Source: Clostridia bacterium (GTDB lineage: Bacteria; Bacillota; Clostridia; RUG12999). From it: DNA of 64,000 nt. This document shows positions 43,701 to 52,356 of this stretch, piece after piece. Position numbers and translations under genes: made by a program. Every line of letters starts with the position of its first letter. Positions within the stretch are counted from its first letter, which is position 1. The DNA lies in contig JAAWTG010000010.1 in NCBI GenBank assembly GCA_022801925.1, positions 1-64,000 on the forward strand. The letters are read 5' to 3'. The notes below the pieces were generated by a model, which was not told the origin of the DNA, did not search any database, and was given only the letters and a program-made list of their open reading frames with translations.

Positions 43701-45528
43701 GGATAAAGTCGTCTGGAATTTTGACCGCGTGACAGTGCGTAATGTACGTATTAATATCGACGAATGTGATTCTACTTATTCCGGCACATGGTACTTTGAT
43801 GAATTTGAGCTTTATAACGCGGCAAACGGCACGCCTACCCTCACGCTGAACGGTGACAGCCGTATGTCGGTGGAGGTCGGAACACCCTTTGCAGACCCGG
43901 GCGTGACGGCGGTAGATGAAGCGGGCGTTGATTTATCGGCGGCAGTTGTGGTTTCCGGCGATACGGTTAATACCTCAAAATTGGGAACCTATATTTTAAA
44001 CTATGACGTCACAGACGCTTGGGGTAACAAAGCGAAAACCGTGACACGAACTGTTGTGGTGCGTGAAAAAGATACCCAGCCGCCGGTGATTATCTTAAAA
44101 GGCGCGCCGACTATCCGTATCAGTCAGAACGGTAAATGGGAAGACCCGGGCGTTATTGTCACAGATAATGCAGATACGGAAATTCCCGTAACGGTTGGCG
44201 GCGATACTGTGGATACCAAAACCTTGGGAGAATATACCATCACTTATGATGCGGCAGACAGTTCCGGCAACGCAGCAAAACAAGTGACCCGTAAGGTCAT
44301 TGTTGTGGCAACGGGAGAAGATGTGGAACCACCGGTTGTCACGCTGAAAGGCGCGGCGGAAGTGGAAGTATGGCAGGGCTATGACTACACGGAACAAGGT
44401 GCAACAGCACGCGACGGTAGCACAGACGTGACAAGCAGCATTAAAATAGAAGGCACAGTGGACACGAAAACACTCGGCACCTATGTACTGACCTATTCTG
44501 TGAGCGATGCGGCAGGCAACATCGGCGTGGCGACAAGAATCGTCAAGGTCGTGGAAGAACCGGCAATTGAACGCGATACGCGTGAACTGAAAATTGAAGG
44601 CGCTTCCGATTTGCAAGCCATTGTTAAAGACTTGATTTTACGCATTAGAGGAACCTATGGCTCCAACATCAAATGGGAGTCCTCAAATGAAAATGTGATT
44701 CGACCGGACGGAACAGTGATTCGCCCGAGCAGTGACACTACTGTTGTCTTGACGGCAACCATCACCAACGGCGAAGAGACACGTACAAAGACCTTTGAAC
44801 CTGTTAAAGTGCTGAAATCCACCGGTAATGCAGGCATAGGCGGTGGAGCCGGCGGCGGTGGCAGCGCCGGAGGCGGACGTCCGGGCGGCAGCAATACGGT
44901 TATTGGTACCGGCGGCGCGCCGAATCCGGTAGGACCGACAACGCCGTCTACACCGCAGCAGCCAGGGAACGGAACACTTTCCGGTTTCAGCGATATGAAT
45001 CAGGCAGCATGGGCGGATTTGGCAGTATCCGAATTATCCAAACGCGGCATTCTCAATGGCGTGGGAGACGGTACATTCCAGCCGCAAAGAGCAGTCACAA
45101 GAGAAGAATTTGTGAAGATTGTGGTGGAAGCATTCGGATTTGGTACCGGCGCAGGGGCAGCAAATTTTTCTGACGTTTCCGCGCAAGAATGGTACTACCC
45201 CTATGTTGCATCTGCAACGCAGCTTGGCATTGTCGGCGGTACAGGCGGTGGCGCTTTCGGAACAGGTCGTGCAATCACGCGTGAAGAAATGGCGGCAATT
45301 ATTTGTCGTGCAGCAGATGCAAAAGGTCTGGAACTGAAAGCAAATAAAGAGAAACAAGATTTTACTGATAACAATACAATTTCTGATTGGGCGCTGGACA
45401 ATGTCTACACCCTTCAGCAGGCAGGTGTTATTTCCGGCATGGGCGACGGCAGTTTTGCACCGGCGCAGCAATGTACGCGTGCAGAAGCGGCAAAAGTGGT
45501 TTATGAACTGACGAAATATATGTGGTAA
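40798..45528 (+). CDS. Large multidomain surface protein: three discoidin (F5/8C)-like modules, about seven DUF5011/HYR-like repeats, Gly-rich linker, three C-terminal SLH domains
   Basis: NLALGKTPTASF..., NVAFKRTLTS..., NVALGKNITST...; repeated VITLNGDAEMTV...FTDPGATAVD...YTLTYNVTD units; SLH FSDMNQAAWADLAVSELSKRGILNGVGDGTFQPQRAVTREEFVK. Confidence 0.85.
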   Translation: MRRLTAFVLSIAVLAGMAFTTLAAPTENIEVGGIQEETVLPAQPETIDNDEITAEEGEIFPSVSVGEDAPVNLALGKTPTASFSGSNSTVVTSINDGNIDTYYRTWGGTKENHFLTIDLGEATKFTRVVIYGVETKKIYTYQIQYSNDNATWTTVAEGKNPNAVNWMDGNQLDVTFAEKEARYVRFLVPLVRDGVANKDDSTSNNWSGSAIEYHEFEIYYEASEVPVPDLTLKGDSTVRLALGQEYVEPGFTADDGTGNDISSQVEITNNINNKKTGNYTVTYSIPSLNLTTTRTVTVYAEALSIAATNGANDGSTLSLNYAGNTYDSASIQWICSDSEAGSYAPIEGATGKTYTIKYADKDKYIKVQASLGNGYEAVVSSDAAHVGNVAFKRTLTSNQNAEGGGALANVTDGNTATNLRQRYGGTVDTTYCIDLGSEQYVDRMVVYSLESVSGGKHKINGWKVQYSNVENPAVAADSADWSDVQNASPLEDTGEWTSQTINFTPVKARHIRFVVTTINTAWAGAYWINEIEVFNTHAVEKPVITLNGDAAMSIGIGETFTDPGATAVDSDGLSSIDVVVGGTVNTATPGRYTLTYNVTGSNGVAAEEKTRIVTVVAANPPVITLNGDAEMTVYQNRTFTDPGATAEDLNGADISRDIVVTGAVDTTKIGDYALEYNVTDSRGVAAAVVIRTVHVVEAKPVITLKGDAEMTVLQGRTFTDPGATAVDVDGNDLTASIVATGADKVDTSKAGRYTITYNVTDAAGSAAEPVTRIVTVASTAVSLVYTSAMPGGVLSVSYTWDGYDVENGAAYQWVRASSMDGDFEPIAGATGETYTLSGADIGKYVKLTITPEDAPAATTPTHVSVGNVALGKNITSTVNHGSGPAVDMLDGNKDTWAQAYGSSNTCTYTIDLGSEQQISMARLFSHASSARKIKHFTIDYTTDASVSASTKWNKLVDVPVDTTVGNSLDKVVWNFDRVTVRNVRINIDECDSTYSGTWYFDEFELYNAANGTPTLTLNGDSRMSVEVGTPFADPGVTAVDEAGVDLSAAVVVSGDTVNTSKLGTYILNYDVTDAWGNKAKTVTRTVVVREKDTQPPVIILKGAPTIRISQNGKWEDPGVIVTDNADTEIPVTVGGDTVDTKTLGEYTITYDAADSSGNAAKQVTRKVIVVATGEDVEPPVVTLKGAAEVEVWQGYDYTEQGATARDGSTDVTSSIKIEGTVDTKTLGTYVLTYSVSDAAGNIGVATRIVKVVEEPAIERDTRELKIEGASDLQAIVKDLILRIRGTYGSNIKWESSNENVIRPDGTVIRPSSDTTVVLTATITNGEETRTKTFEPVKVLKSTGNAGIGGGAGGGGSAGGGRPGGSNTVIGTGGAPNPVGPTTPSTPQQPGNGTLSGFSDMNQAAWADLAVSELSKRGILNGVGDGTFQPQRAVTREEFVKIVVEAFGFGTGAGAANFSDVSAQEWYYPYVASATQLGIVGGTGGGAFGTGRAITREEMAAIICRAADAKGLELKANKEKQDFTDNNTISDWALDNVYTLQQAGVISGMGDGSFAPAQQCTRAEAAKVVYELTKYMW

Positions 45529-45586
45529 TAACGGCTTCGGCAGTTATTGTAAAAATAACCGGAGTAGGGAAAAACTATGAAACATA

Positions 45587-45622
45587 AGGGCAGCGACTCA
45601 AAAACCGCTGCCCTTACTTTTA
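45587..45622 (+). terminator. Hairpin AAGGGCAGCG...CCGCTGCCCTTACTTTT
   Basis: Inverted repeat plus T tract. Confidence 0.75.
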
Positions 45623-45795
45623 TATAGAAATTCCAACGTTTGACCATGAGGTTTCCATTCACGCGCCAAAGGCGCGGTCCGTGAAAAGCCCAAACGTAGT
45701 GGATTTTTTTGCGAAAGAGGAGGAGCAAGGCAGCATATGGAGGAATTATATTTTGCAAAAAAAATCGGAGCAAAGTTTTCCTTTGCTCCGACTGG

Positions 45796-45869
45796 TCGGG
45801 AATACAGGATTTGAACCTGCGGCCTCATCGTCCCGAACGATGCGCGCTACCAAACTGCGCTAATTCCCG
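45796..45869 (-). tRNA. tRNA-Pro(CGG)
   Basis: Minus strand CGGGAATTAGCGCAGTTTGGTAGCGCGCATCGTTCGGGACGATGAGGCCGCAGGTTCAAATCCTGTATTCCCGA; acceptor CGGGAAT/ATTCCCG; anticodon loop TTCGGGA. Confidence 0.95.
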
Positions 45870-46017
45870 AAATGTGTGCAATTACTGCTACAACTTCTTT
45901 ATTATACTACATTTTTTTGCATTTGTAAAGAGAAAATTTAAAATTTTTTGAAATTTTCCCAATATACCGCGGTACACGGTCTTTTTTTTGCAAGGTAAGT
46001 TCTAAATAGAGCTGTAT

Positions 46018-46103
46018 TTGCTCTCGCAGCACACTGCTTACGGGCACCCCCACGGCTGAGGGGATGGAATCCTCAGCACATGTGCCGAGGATTCCATGAT
46101 TGG
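46018..46103 (-). repeat. Structured dispersed repeat, partial copy E
   Basis: ATGGAATCCTC-agcacatgtgcc-GAGGATTCCATGATTG plus CTCTCGCAGC-like remnant. Confidence 0.6.
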
Positions 46104-46253
46104 AGGATGGAGGGCTATTGTTCACGGAGGACAACAACAAAAGATATTGACCCGCTGGGGCACGCGCTCTTTACGAAAAATCAAGGGGAGAGATATCGCC
46201 GAGGTTGTACCTTGAGAGTAATATTTTTGTCTAAGCTATGCCGCCGCTGCGGT

Positions 46254-46502
46254 CTAGTCCTCCAGCAGATAGATGGTCTCGCCCGGATTGCCTGTTAAGA
46301 TTTTCCGTTTCACCCGTCCGCATTTGAGCCGCCGCACCATCTCCGCCAACTGTGTTCCGCTGTGATACCCATGAATGACAGTGAGTTCCTTTGTGCCCGC
46401 CGGAAGAGATTTCATTTTCTGTTCCAGCCGCTTTTTTGCTTCACTGCACGTCAGTCCATGCAAATCAATCTGCGCGGACTGCTGCATATTCCGCCCTGCC
46501 AT
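46254..46502 (-). CDS. Smr (MutS2 C-terminal-like) domain protein
   Basis: IDLHGLTCSEAKKRLEQK...ELTVIHGYHSGTQLAEMVRR. Confidence 0.82.
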   Translation of the reverse strand: MAGRNMQQSAQIDLHGLTCSEAKKRLEQKMKSLPAGTKELTVIHGYHSGTQLAEMVRRLKCGRVKRKILTGNPGETIYLLED

Positions 46503-48394
46503 CAGGACAACTCAAACTGCCCTGTGTAGAGCTGGTAATATTTCTTGTGCTGCGCAATCAGTTCATCATGATTGCCGCGTTCAATCACCTGTCCGTGTTC
46601 CAAAACAAGAATCATATCGGCGTTGCGCACGGTGGACAGGCGGTGGGCAATCACAAACACTGTCCGCCCTTCCATGAGACGGTCCATACTTTTTTCAATC
46701 AGTTTTTCCGTTCTGGTGTCAATGGAACTGGTCGCTTCGTCCAGAATCAGCACCGGCGGGTCTGCAATGGCTGCGCGCGCAATGGCAAGCAGCTGCCGTT
46801 GTCCCTGACTGAGATTGGTACCGTCGCTGCTAAGCATGGTGTCATACCCCTGCGGCAGATGGCGGATAAAACCGTCCGCATTAGCAAGTTTTGCCGCCGC
46901 TTCCACTTCCGCGTCCGTTGCGTCCAGTTTCCCATAGCGAATGTTGTCGCGCACGGTTCCGGTGAACAAATGCGTATCCTGAAGCACCATGGCAAGAGAC
47001 TTGCGCAAATCGTCTTTTTTGATTTTACGGATATTGATGCCGTCATAGCGGATTTTTCCGTCCGGCACGTCATAGAAGCGGTTGATGAGGTTGGTAATCG
47101 TCGTTTTTCCTGCTCCTGTCGAACCGACAAACGCAATTTTTTCGCCCGGTTTTGCGTCAATGTCAATGTCGTGCAAAACCGTTTTGTTTTCTTCATATCC
47201 AAAGGTCACATCGTCAAATTCCACCTCGCCGCGCAGCGGTGTATATGTCAGCGTACCGTCTCCATGCGGGTGTTTCCATGCCCAATGTCCCGTGTGTTTT
47301 TCACTTTCTGTAATGGTGCCGTCCAGCTGTTCTATGGTATTGACCAGCGTCACATAGCCTTCGTCTTCCTCCGGCGTTTCGTCCAGCACTTCAAAAATAC
47401 GTTCCGCACCTGCAATCGCGTGCAAAACAACGTTGAACTGCTGGGAAATCTGTGTGATAGGCTGGGAGAAGGAACGGGAGAATTGCAGGAAAGACGCAAT
47501 AGTGCCAAGATCCATTCTGCCGCTAATTACCAGCAGTGCGCCCGCTGCTGCCGTCAACGCATAGTTCACATAGGAAAGGTTTCCCATAATGGGCATCATG
47601 ATGCTGGCAAACGTATTTGCCTGCGTTGCCGCGTCGCGCAGCGCCTCGTTTTTCTCAGCGTATTCTTTGCGTACTTTCTCTTCGTGACAAAACACTTTCA
47701 CAACTTTCATACCTTCAATGGCTTCCTCTGCATATCCGTTCGCGGCACCCATTGCTTGTTGCTGTGCGCGGTAGTAGGCGCTGCTGCGTTTTCCAATGGT
47801 CTTCACAACCAAAAACATCACGCCCAGCATGAGCAGAATCAAAACCGTGAGCAGAGGACTGAGAATCACCATCATGGTGAATGTCCCCACTGCCGTCAGC
47901 GTTGCGGAGATAAGCTGTGTCATTCCTTGACTCAGCGCCTCGCGAATGGTATCCACGTCAGAGGAAAATCGGCTCATCAATTCGCCGTGCGTGTGCGTAT
48001 CAAAATAGCGAATCGGCAAATCTTGCAAACGGTTAAACAAATCCTTGCGGATACGGTTAAGCGTTCCGTTGGTAATATAAATCATGGTGCGGCTGTAGCC
48101 AAATGTGGATAGCACGCCGCAGAGATAAATAACTGCCATAATGGCAATCATTTTGAGAAACGGTGCAAACTCTGCCAAGGTAGGCGAAGTGCCAATCAGC
48201 GGCAAAATGCACTCGTTCAGCAGCGGTTTGAGAAAATAGGTGCCGGCAATACTTGCGCCCGCGCTGACAATGACCATCAGCACAACAAACAGCAGCAGCC
48301 ATGTGTTTTTCACCATGTAGCCCGACAGACGCAGCAGCGTCTTGCGGATACTTTTCGGTTTTACAGGACCTCTCATTTTTCCATGAGGCGCCAT
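46502..48394 (-). CDS. ABC transporter, fused permease/ATP-binding (exporter)
   Basis: VGSTGAGKTTITNL Walker A, LSQGQRQLLAIARA signature, VLILDEATSSID. Confidence 0.93.
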   Translation of the reverse strand: MAPHGKMRGPVKPKSIRKTLLRLSGYMVKNTWLLLFVVLMVIVSAGASIAGTYFLKPLLNECILPLIGTSPTLAEFAPFLKMIAIMAVIYLCGVLSTFGYSRTMIYITNGTLNRIRKDLFNRLQDLPIRYFDTHTHGELMSRFSSDVDTIREALSQGMTQLISATLTAVGTFTMMVILSPLLTVLILLMLGVMFLVVKTIGKRSSAYYRAQQQAMGAANGYAEEAIEGMKVVKVFCHEEKVRKEYAEKNEALRDAATQANTFASIMMPIMGNLSYVNYALTAAAGALLVISGRMDLGTIASFLQFSRSFSQPITQISQQFNVVLHAIAGAERIFEVLDETPEEDEGYVTLVNTIEQLDGTITESEKHTGHWAWKHPHGDGTLTYTPLRGEVEFDDVTFGYEENKTVLHDIDIDAKPGEKIAFVGSTGAGKTTITNLINRFYDVPDGKIRYDGINIRKIKKDDLRKSLAMVLQDTHLFTGTVRDNIRYGKLDATDAEVEAAAKLANADGFIRHLPQGYDTMLSSDGTNLSQGQRQLLAIARAAIADPPVLILDEATSSIDTRTEKLIEKSMDRLMEGRTVFVIAHRLSTVRNADMILVLEHGQVIERGNHDELIAQHKKYYQLYTGQFELS

Positions 48395-50113
48395 TTACGC
48401 CACCCCCTTCTGCTGGGAGTCATAGACTTCCCGATAGATTGGATTGTTTTCCAGGAGTTCTTCATGTGTACCGACAGCGTTAATCTCGCCGTCGTCCATT
48501 ACCACGATTTTATCTGCATCACACACGGACGTGATACGCTGCGCAATAATAATGGTGGTCGTACCTTTCAGCCCTTCGCGCAGCGCTTCGCGAATTTTAG
48601 CATCTGTTGCCGTGTCCACGGCGCTGGTGCTGTCGTCCAGAATGATAATTTGTGGTTTTTTCAGCAGTGCGCGCGCAATACAAAGCCGCTGTTTTTGTCC
48701 GCCGGAAACGTTCACGCCGCCTTGCCCCAATTCGGTTTCATAGCCGCTTGGGAAGGACATGATGAAATCATGTGCGCAAGCCGCCTGACAAGCTGCCACA
48801 ATTTCTTCGTCCGTAGCGTTTTCATTGCCCCAGCGCAGATTGTCGCGGATAGTGCCGGAGAACAGAACGTTTTTTTGCAGTACCATACCAACGGTTTTGC
48901 GCAAATCCTCTAATTTGTATTCACGCACATCGTGTCCGCCGACCAGCACGCGCCCGCCCGTCACGTCATAGAGCCGTGGGATAAGCTGCACCAACGAGGT
49001 CTTGGAAGAACCGGTTCCGCCGATAATTCCCACGGTTTCGCCCGGCTCGATGCGCAAGTTGATGTGCCGCAGCACGTTGCCCCCTTCGCCATAGCCAAAC
49101 GATACGTCGTCAAACACAATGGAAGCATCATCCTCCTGCGCGTCTGCAAACGCAGGGTCTGTGATATCCACTTTTTCCTCCAGCACTTCCACGATACGCG
49201 TCAGGGAAGACCGCATCATGACAAGCTGAATGAAAATCATGGCAATCATCATCAGGGACATCAAAATTTGCATGATATAGCTGATGAAGCTAATCAGTTC
49301 TCCTGTCAGCATGGTTCCGGCGATAATCTGTCCGCCGCCGAACCACAAAATCGCAATAATACAGCCATACATCACAAGCTGCATAACAGGCATATTAAAA
49401 TTCAATACCTTTTCTGCATGAATGGAGGAACCCATCAATTCATCGTTGGCTTTGCCGAATTTTTCTTTTTCATAGGGCGCGCGCACAAACGCTTTCACCA
49501 CGCGAATGGAGCGCAGGTTCTCCTGCACGGAAGCATTAAGCGCGTCATATTTTTTCAGCATTGCCATAAACCGCGGAAATGTCATGGTTGCAATGATTGC
49601 CAGGGCAACTGCCAAAATCGGAATTGCTACCAAGAATACTGATACCAGAGAATGGTTAATCGCAAACGCCATAAACGTTGCCGTCACCAGCATAAACGGC
49701 GCGCGCACTGCAATACGCAGCCCCATCATGACCGCCATTTGCGAGGTATTAACGTCTGTTGTCAGCCGCGTCACCAGCGAAGCGCTGGAAAACTTGTCAA
49801 TGTTCGCAAAGGAATAGCCGGAAATTTTGTCAAACAACCCGCGGCGCAGTTCGCAGCCAAACCCCATACCGGCTTTCGCGCCGAAGCGCGCTGCCAAAGC
49901 GCCGAACAACAGCGAAATCAGCGCCATTACAATCATCAACCCGCCCAGAGACAGGACATAGCCAATGTTACGCTGTGTGATACCCACGTCCACAATTTGC
50001 GCCATTAGAATGGGAATGGTTGTTTCCATTAACACTTCGCCGACAATCATCAGCGGCGTTAAAATGGCATATTTTTTATACTTGGATAGAAATGGTAATA
50101 GTGCTTTAAACAT
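48395..50113 (-). CDS. ABC transporter, fused permease/ATP-binding (exporter); internal start MFKALLPFL preferred
   Basis: IGGTGSSKTSLVQL, VSGGQKQRLCIARALLKKP, IILDDSTSAVD; RBS CAGGAGGAATC. Confidence 0.92.
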   Translation of the reverse strand: MFKALLPFLSKYKKYAILTPLMIVGEVLMETTIPILMAQIVDVGITQRNIGYVLSLGGLMIVMALISLLFGALAARFGAKAGMGFGCELRRGLFDKISGYSFANIDKFSSASLVTRLTTDVNTSQMAVMMGLRIAVRAPFMLVTATFMAFAINHSLVSVFLVAIPILAVALAIIATMTFPRFMAMLKKYDALNASVQENLRSIRVVKAFVRAPYEKEKFGKANDELMGSSIHAEKVLNFNMPVMQLVMYGCIIAILWFGGGQIIAGTMLTGELISFISYIMQILMSLMMIAMIFIQLVMMRSSLTRIVEVLEEKVDITDPAFADAQEDDASIVFDDVSFGYGEGGNVLRHINLRIEPGETVGIIGGTGSSKTSLVQLIPRLYDVTGGRVLVGGHDVREYKLEDLRKTVGMVLQKNVLFSGTIRDNLRWGNENATDEEIVAACQAACAHDFIMSFPSGYETELGQGGVNVSGGQKQRLCIARALLKKPQIIILDDSTSAVDTATDAKIREALREGLKGTTTIIIAQRITSVCDADKIVVMDDGEINAVGTHEELLENNPIYREVYDSQQKGVA

Positions 50114-50624
50114 GTCTGTGATTCCTCCTGTCTCGTATGGTGCGTACATGCAGTCCTTTGGATTTTTCTATCAGAGAGAACACGCTCTCTCCTTTGAGGT
50201 CTCCGTCCGCTAGATTGTCAATCATTCTGTCCAGATACGCCATAAGCGTTTCAGTTTCCTCCTGCGAAAAGCCTTGCATCAATTTTTCGTCCGTTTTATC
50301 AAACATTGCCCTGCACTGCTGCGCGGCTTCTCTGCCGAGCGGCGTAATGCGCAGACGCGTGCGGCGTAAATCTTGGTCGTCGCATAGTTTTTCCAGAAAT
50401 CCTGCCCGCTGCAAACGTTTGACGCTGGTTGCCACCGAGGGCGGCGAAATGCAGAGAAAATCGGAAAGTTCCCGCTGCGTGCAGCCTTCGTGTTCTTTGA
50501 CATAGTCTAAAATGGGCGGCTGCCCGAAATGCAGACCGCTTTCATAGATGACTTGCTGGACACAAAGGCGGTGCAGGACATGCAGATAATTCAGTTTTTT
50601 CATAACGCTGCGTAATGCCGGCAT
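50106..50624 (-). CDS. MarR-family transcriptional regulator
   Basis: ILDYVKEHEGCTQRELSDFLCISPPSVATSVKRLQRAGFLEK...DLRRTRLRITPLG; AT-rich TTAATTAATAATTAATT dyad upstream. Confidence 0.87.
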   Translation of the reverse strand: MPALRSVMKKLNYLHVLHRLCVQQVIYESGLHFGQPPILDYVKEHEGCTQRELSDFLCISPPSVATSVKRLQRAGFLEKLCDDQDLRRTRLRITPLGREAAQQCRAMFDKTDEKLMQGFSQEETETLMAYLDRMIDNLADGDLKGESVFSLIEKSKGLHVRTIRDRRNHRHV

Positions 50625-50845
50625 AGTACCACCATCCAAAAATAATTTATTAATTAATAATTAATTGGTTAAGTATTTATAGTATATCGCAAAAACCGGA
50701 AGCTGTCAATAGAAAAAAGTATAGATTTTCAAAAAACAGGGCAAGCTGTTTTTTGTACATATTTCTACCGGCAGCGGGATTTCTTGACGAATGAAAAAAA
50801 AGAGAGTATAATGAGAAAAAAGGAAATAAAAGGTAGGGAAAGTAT

Positions 50846-52330
50846 TTGGATTTATGGAGTGTTTGTTTTATTGCACTATATAGCATTAATATTATATCCG
50901 GATTTTCCATGATTTTTGCGCGCAAAATAGATGTCGGACGTGCGCTGGCATGGCTTTTGACGTTTATTTTTCTGCCGGTCGTGGGGTTTGTGCTTTATTT
51001 TTTCTTTGGCAGCACATCAAAATACCGCTTATTCTATCATCGGTTCCGCTTTGATACGCTGTCATCGGCATACAGGGAAGCAATACAAAAGAACCGGACG
51101 CAGCTAAAATCGGGACAAATTTCTGTGTCGCCGGCGGTTGCGGAGCACTATCTGGACATGGTTCGTATGAACCAAACCAACGCAAATAGCGTTTATACGA
51201 CGGACAACACAGTGGAATTGCTGGTGGACGCAGACGCGGCTTATGCACGCATGTTCGCAGAAATAGAAGCGGCAAAAGAAAGCGTTCATGTGCTCTATTT
51301 CATCATTAAAATGCAAGATGACACTGGCAAACGATTTTTGACGCTGCTGGAAAAGAAGGCGCGCGAAGGTGTAGAAGTGCGGGTGGTTTATGATTTGCTG
51401 GGCTGGCTCAAAAATCGCCGCCGTGATTACCGGTCTTTGACAGACGCGGGCGGCATGGTATATTCCTATCTACCGACGCTGCTCAGTTCCGTGATTAGCG
51501 TGAACTATCAAATGCATCGGAAAATTGTGGTGATTGACGGGCGCATTGCCTATACGGGCGGCATTAATATCGGCGACGATTATCTGGGGCTGGATCCCAA
51601 AAGAACGCCGTGGCGGGACACTGCCATTCGGCTGACGGGTAGCAGCGTACACGCGGTGCAGTTTCGTTTTTTGGTGGACTGGCACTATTTGGACAAGCAG
51701 GTGCGCGCATCAAAAGCATATCGGGACAAGGTGACAGACTTTGCGCGGCTGAAGAGCTATTTCCCGCCGCCGACGGAAACCGGAACCGCCGGCGTACAGA
51801 TTGTCACCAGCGGCCCCGACCAAGAATATGCAACCATCAAGGATTCTTATGTGAAGATGGTAAACAGTGCGAAAAAATATATCTATATTCAAACGCCTTA
51901 TCTCGTGCCGGACGAATCGCTGACCGAAGCGCTTCGGCTGGCGGCGCGCGGCGGCGTGGACGTGCGGGTGATGATACCGGGCATACCGGATAAAAAATTT
52001 GTATATTATATTACACTGTCCCATGTAGAAGAATTGCTCCGCTGCGGTATCAAAGTCTATACGCACAAAGGATTTCTGCACGCAAAAACGGTCGTCATGG
52101 ATGATTGTATTGCATCGGTTGGGTCAGCAAATTTTGATTCACGTTCGTTCCGTCTGGACTATGAAATGAATGCGCTGGTCTATGACGAAATGTTTGCGCG
52201 GCAATGCAAAAATACGTTTTTAGCGGACGTGAAAAACAGCCGTGAACTCACGCTGGAAAACCACCGGAAGCGAAACGGACTGCAAAAAATATGCGAAGGG
52301 ATTTGCCGGCTGATAGAGCCGCTGGTATAA
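50846..52330 (+). CDS. cls: Cardiolipin synthase (PLD superfamily)
   Basis: Two HKD motifs: MHRKIVVIDGRIAYTGGINIGDDY and LHAKTVVMDDCIASVGSANFDSRSF; TTG start. Confidence 0.93.
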   Translation: MDLWSVCFIALYSINIISGFSMIFARKIDVGRALAWLLTFIFLPVVGFVLYFFFGSTSKYRLFYHRFRFDTLSSAYREAIQKNRTQLKSGQISVSPAVAEHYLDMVRMNQTNANSVYTTDNTVELLVDADAAYARMFAEIEAAKESVHVLYFIIKMQDDTGKRFLTLLEKKAREGVEVRVVYDLLGWLKNRRRDYRSLTDAGGMVYSYLPTLLSSVISVNYQMHRKIVVIDGRIAYTGGINIGDDYLGLDPKRTPWRDTAIRLTGSSVHAVQFRFLVDWHYLDKQVRASKAYRDKVTDFARLKSYFPPPTETGTAGVQIVTSGPDQEYATIKDSYVKMVNSAKKYIYIQTPYLVPDESLTEALRLAARGGVDVRVMIPGIPDKKFVYYITLSHVEELLRCGIKVYTHKGFLHAKTVVMDDCIASVGSANFDSRSFRLDYEMNALVYDEMFARQCKNTFLADVKNSRELTLENHRKRNGLQKICEGICRLIEPLV

Positions 52331-52356
52331 AAACAGAGAAAAGAGGGATTGAGGCA

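Noticed and set aside
46391-48112. 573-aa plus-strand ORF
   Set aside because: Exactly antisense to the ABC exporter gene 46502-48394; composition (Cys/His/Phe/Arg-rich) is that of a mirror reading frame, with no RBS or domain signal
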